A stretch of 64,000 bases of DNA from Herbaspirillum sp. GTDB taxonomy: Bacteria > Pseudomonadota > Gammaproteobacteria > Burkholderiales > Burkholderiaceae_D. Shown here piece by piece: positions 62,403 through 64,000 of this stretch (positions are counted from its first letter, which is position 1; each line of letters opens with the position of its first letter). The notes under the pieces are model-generated. The model was not told where the DNA came from and did no database searches. It saw only the letters and a list, made by a program, of their open reading frames with translations. The translations under genes were made by a program, and so were the position numbers. The stretch spans positions 22,511-86,510 of the forward strand of contig JAQGLY010000086.1 in assembly GCA_028292625.1 (NCBI GenBank), read 5' to 3'.

Positions 62403-63629
62403 TCAGATCGCGGTGGCGGGCGACGATTGCTTTTTCGCTACCAAATGATAGAGGAGAAACGCGGACAGACCGCATAGCGCCATGACACTCGTCAGCGGCA
62501 GCGCGCTTTTGGTATTCCACATACTCATGCAGATGCCTGACAGGACGCCGAGACCGAATTGCAGCGTACCCATCAGCGCCGATGCAGTACCGGCCTGTTT
62601 TCCCTGGTGCTTGAGTACGATGGCCATCGCGTTCGGGCTGATCATGCCGTAAGCGGCGAGGTAGAAAAACAGACAGACCAAAAGAAGCGGAAGGCTATCG
62701 ATGCCGGCCGCGACGGCCAGTGCGCTGCTCATGCTGACGATTACCGCCACCGTCAGCGCGTGGTTCAGGATGCGGTCCAGCGGACGCTTGATGACCAATC
62801 GTGCATTGATTTGTGAAGCGCCGATCAGGCCGATGGCGTTGGCGCCGAATACCAAACCGTAATATTGTGCGGGAATGCCGTGCAACTCGATCAGGACAAA
62901 CGGCGATCCTGCGATATAGGCGAACAATCCAGCCTGCACCAGGCCGCCGCACAGAGCGTAAGACATGAATTGCCGATCTTTGAGCAAGCCCCAGTATTGC
63001 CGGCAAATGCGCCCCAGATGCAGCGGTTGCACATGTTGCGGATCCCGCGATTCGTCCATCACATGGTGCATCGCTACCAGACAGATCGCGGCGAAGACCG
63101 TCAGCGCAACGAATATCGATCGCCAGCCCCATAGCGTCAACACCAGTCCACCGAACAATGGCGCCAGAATCGGCGCCACGCCGAATACCAGCATCATCAG
63201 CGAAAATGCGCGGGCCGATCCCTCCGCGCCCATCTTGTCGCGTATCACCGCGCGGGAAATGACGAATCCGCCGCAGCCGCCCAGTCCCTGGAAGAATCGC
63301 AATACGATCAGAGTTTCGACATCCCGCACAAAAACGCAGGCGCAAGACGCCACCGCATATAGCCCGATCGCAAAATACAGGGGCGGCTTGCGGCCGAAGC
63401 GGTCGCTGAACGGTCCATAGAATAATTGTCCGACGGCGAGGCCGATCAGAAAACTGGCCAATGTCAATTGCACCATGTTCGCGCCGACGCCGAGATCCGC
63501 AGCCATCGCCGGAAAGCTCGGAAGATACATGTCGATCGATAGCGAACCGATGGCGGTCAGTGCCGCCATTAATATCAGCCAGGAGGGAAAGAGTATTTCT
63601 TTTTGTTGCTGCGGATTTGTTGGTTTCAT
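62403..63629 (-). CDS. Bcr/CflA-family drug-resistance MFS transporter
   Basis: 408 aa, about twelve membrane helices. Family marks: SIDMYLPSFPAMAADLG, the motif GQLFYGPFSDRFGRKPPL, RFFQGLGGCGGFVISRAVIRDK and LLGP-like APLFGGLVLTLWGWRSIF. Bcr/CflA proteins export bicyclomycin, chloramphenicol, sulfonamides or amino acids by proton antiport; the substrate cannot be told here. 182 bp separate it from ettA. Confidence 0.88.
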   Translation of the reverse strand: MKPTNPQQQKEILFPSWLILMAALTAIGSLSIDMYLPSFPAMAADLGVGANMVQLTLASFLIGLAVGQLFYGPFSDRFGRKPPLYFAIGLYAVASCACVFVRDVETLIVLRFFQGLGGCGGFVISRAVIRDKMGAEGSARAFSLMMLVFGVAPILAPLFGGLVLTLWGWRSIFVALTVFAAICLVAMHHVMDESRDPQHVQPLHLGRICRQYWGLLKDRQFMSYALCGGLVQAGLFAYIAGSPFVLIELHGIPAQYYGLVFGANAIGLIGASQINARLVIKRPLDRILNHALTVAVIVSMSSALAVAAGIDSLPLLLVCLFFYLAAYGMISPNAMAIVLKHQGKQAGTASALMGTLQFGLGVLSGICMSMWNTKSALPLTSVMALCGLSAFLLYHLVAKKQSSPATAI

Positions 63630-63883
63630 TGCGGTTGTTGAAGCAAGGCATCTGGGCGTTACGCGATCATTGCTTTTTTGATTTGCTGTGTGCCGTGCAA
63701 ACCGGATCGAAGGGGTGATCGTACTACATTGAATGAACGGGCGTAGCCGATGGAGTGCGGTAGAGGTAAGGATTACAGGGACGGCGCAGAAATAGTGAGG
63801 AGGGATAAAACGATGTGGCGTCCAGGCGCACGGCGAAGGTATCGATTATGGGAAACTGGCGCTTGCAAGGAAAATGAAGTTGT

Positions 63884-63921
63884 AAAAAAAAACCCCCAGG
63901 CGATTGGGCCTGGGGGTTTTT
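63884..63921 (-). terminator. Rho-independent terminator of the rRNA operon
   Basis: Perfect 14-bp stem AAAAACCCCCAGGC (63888-63901) / GCCTGGGGGTTTTT (63908-63921) with a 6-base loop. On the minus strand it is followed by a run of T bases, directly downstream of the 5S rRNA end. The symmetric A/T tails make it usable in both directions. Confidence 0.9.
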
Positions 63922-63930
63922 CGGAATAAC

Positions 63931-64000
63931 AGCCTGACGATGACCTACTTTCACACTGGTTGCAGCACTATCATCGGCGCGAAGTCGTTTCACGGTCCTG
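63931..64000 (-). rRNA. rrf: 5S rRNA, 3' part (runs off the right edge)
   Basis: The minus strand reads CAGGACCGTGAAACGAC, then CGCCGATGATAGTG and GTGAAAGTAGGTCATCGTC ending in AGGCT, the conserved 3' half of proteobacterial 5S rRNA. About 70 of the usual 115-120 nucleotides are in the window, the rest lying beyond base 64000. It marks the 3' end of an rRNA operon on the minus strand. Confidence 0.95.

Noticed and set aside
63724..63993. 89-aa minus-strand frame at the right edge
   Set aside because: It runs through the rRNA terminator and the 5S rRNA.

Overview
This window is GC-rich chromosomal DNA from a betaproteobacterium of the order Burkholderiales, most likely Oxalobacteraceae or a close relative. 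That placement is an inference from gene content: AcvB/VirJ-coupled MprF, a liu-type leucine-degradation cluster carrying aceK, a bioFADB operon, and a beta-type 5S rRNA end. The DNA is densely coded. There is no transposase gene, CRISPR array or tRNA.

Layout. (1) 1-7 kb: a truncated HPP/CBS membrane protein, the lysyl-phosphatidylglycerol pair mprF-acvB, and a succinate-semialdehyde-type dehydrogenase. (2) 7-18 kb: a large Cache-GAF-PAS-GGDEF-EAL protein, long bifunctional putA, a thioredoxin-fold lipoprotein, a RIO-type kinase, and an xdhC/mocA-like pair for molybdoenzyme maturation. (3) 18.4-34.6 kb, the accessory-looking part: two giant tandem paralogues (1470 and 1436 aa) with a zinc-protease HETTH motif and promoters of the same design; a ZnuABC-type zinc importer with a 45-aa membrane protein; a divergent Zrg-type zinc-uptake operon; and a YopJ-family acetyltransferase with an intact His-Glu-Cys triad. 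I read this as a host-interaction and zinc-acquisition region. No secretion-system genes are visible, so delivery of the proteins is inferred. (4) 34.6-53.1 kb: a leucine/isovalerate degradation cluster (MerR regulator, isovaleryl-CoA dehydrogenase, AceK, thiolase, both 3-methylcrotonyl-CoA carboxylase subunits, HMG-CoA lyase). The complete biotin operon bioFADB lies between the beta and alpha carboxylase subunits, so the cofactor pathway sits inside the locus for the enzyme that needs it. A 79-bp MITE-like perfect inverted repeat lies just upstream of the regulator. (5) 53-63.6 kb: housekeeping and miscellaneous genes (a diguanylate cyclase, a nitronate monooxygenase, a hydrolase, a META lipoprotein, two MFS transporters, hisC, a small molybdopterin-type protein and ettA). 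(6) The right edge holds an rRNA operon terminator and the 3' end of a 5S rRNA on the minus strand.

The most interesting material is the giant tandem pair. Each protein seems to carry two copies of one C-terminal fold, the first with an intact HExxH motif and the second degenerate. It is encoded beside two zinc importers and close to a YopJ-type effector.
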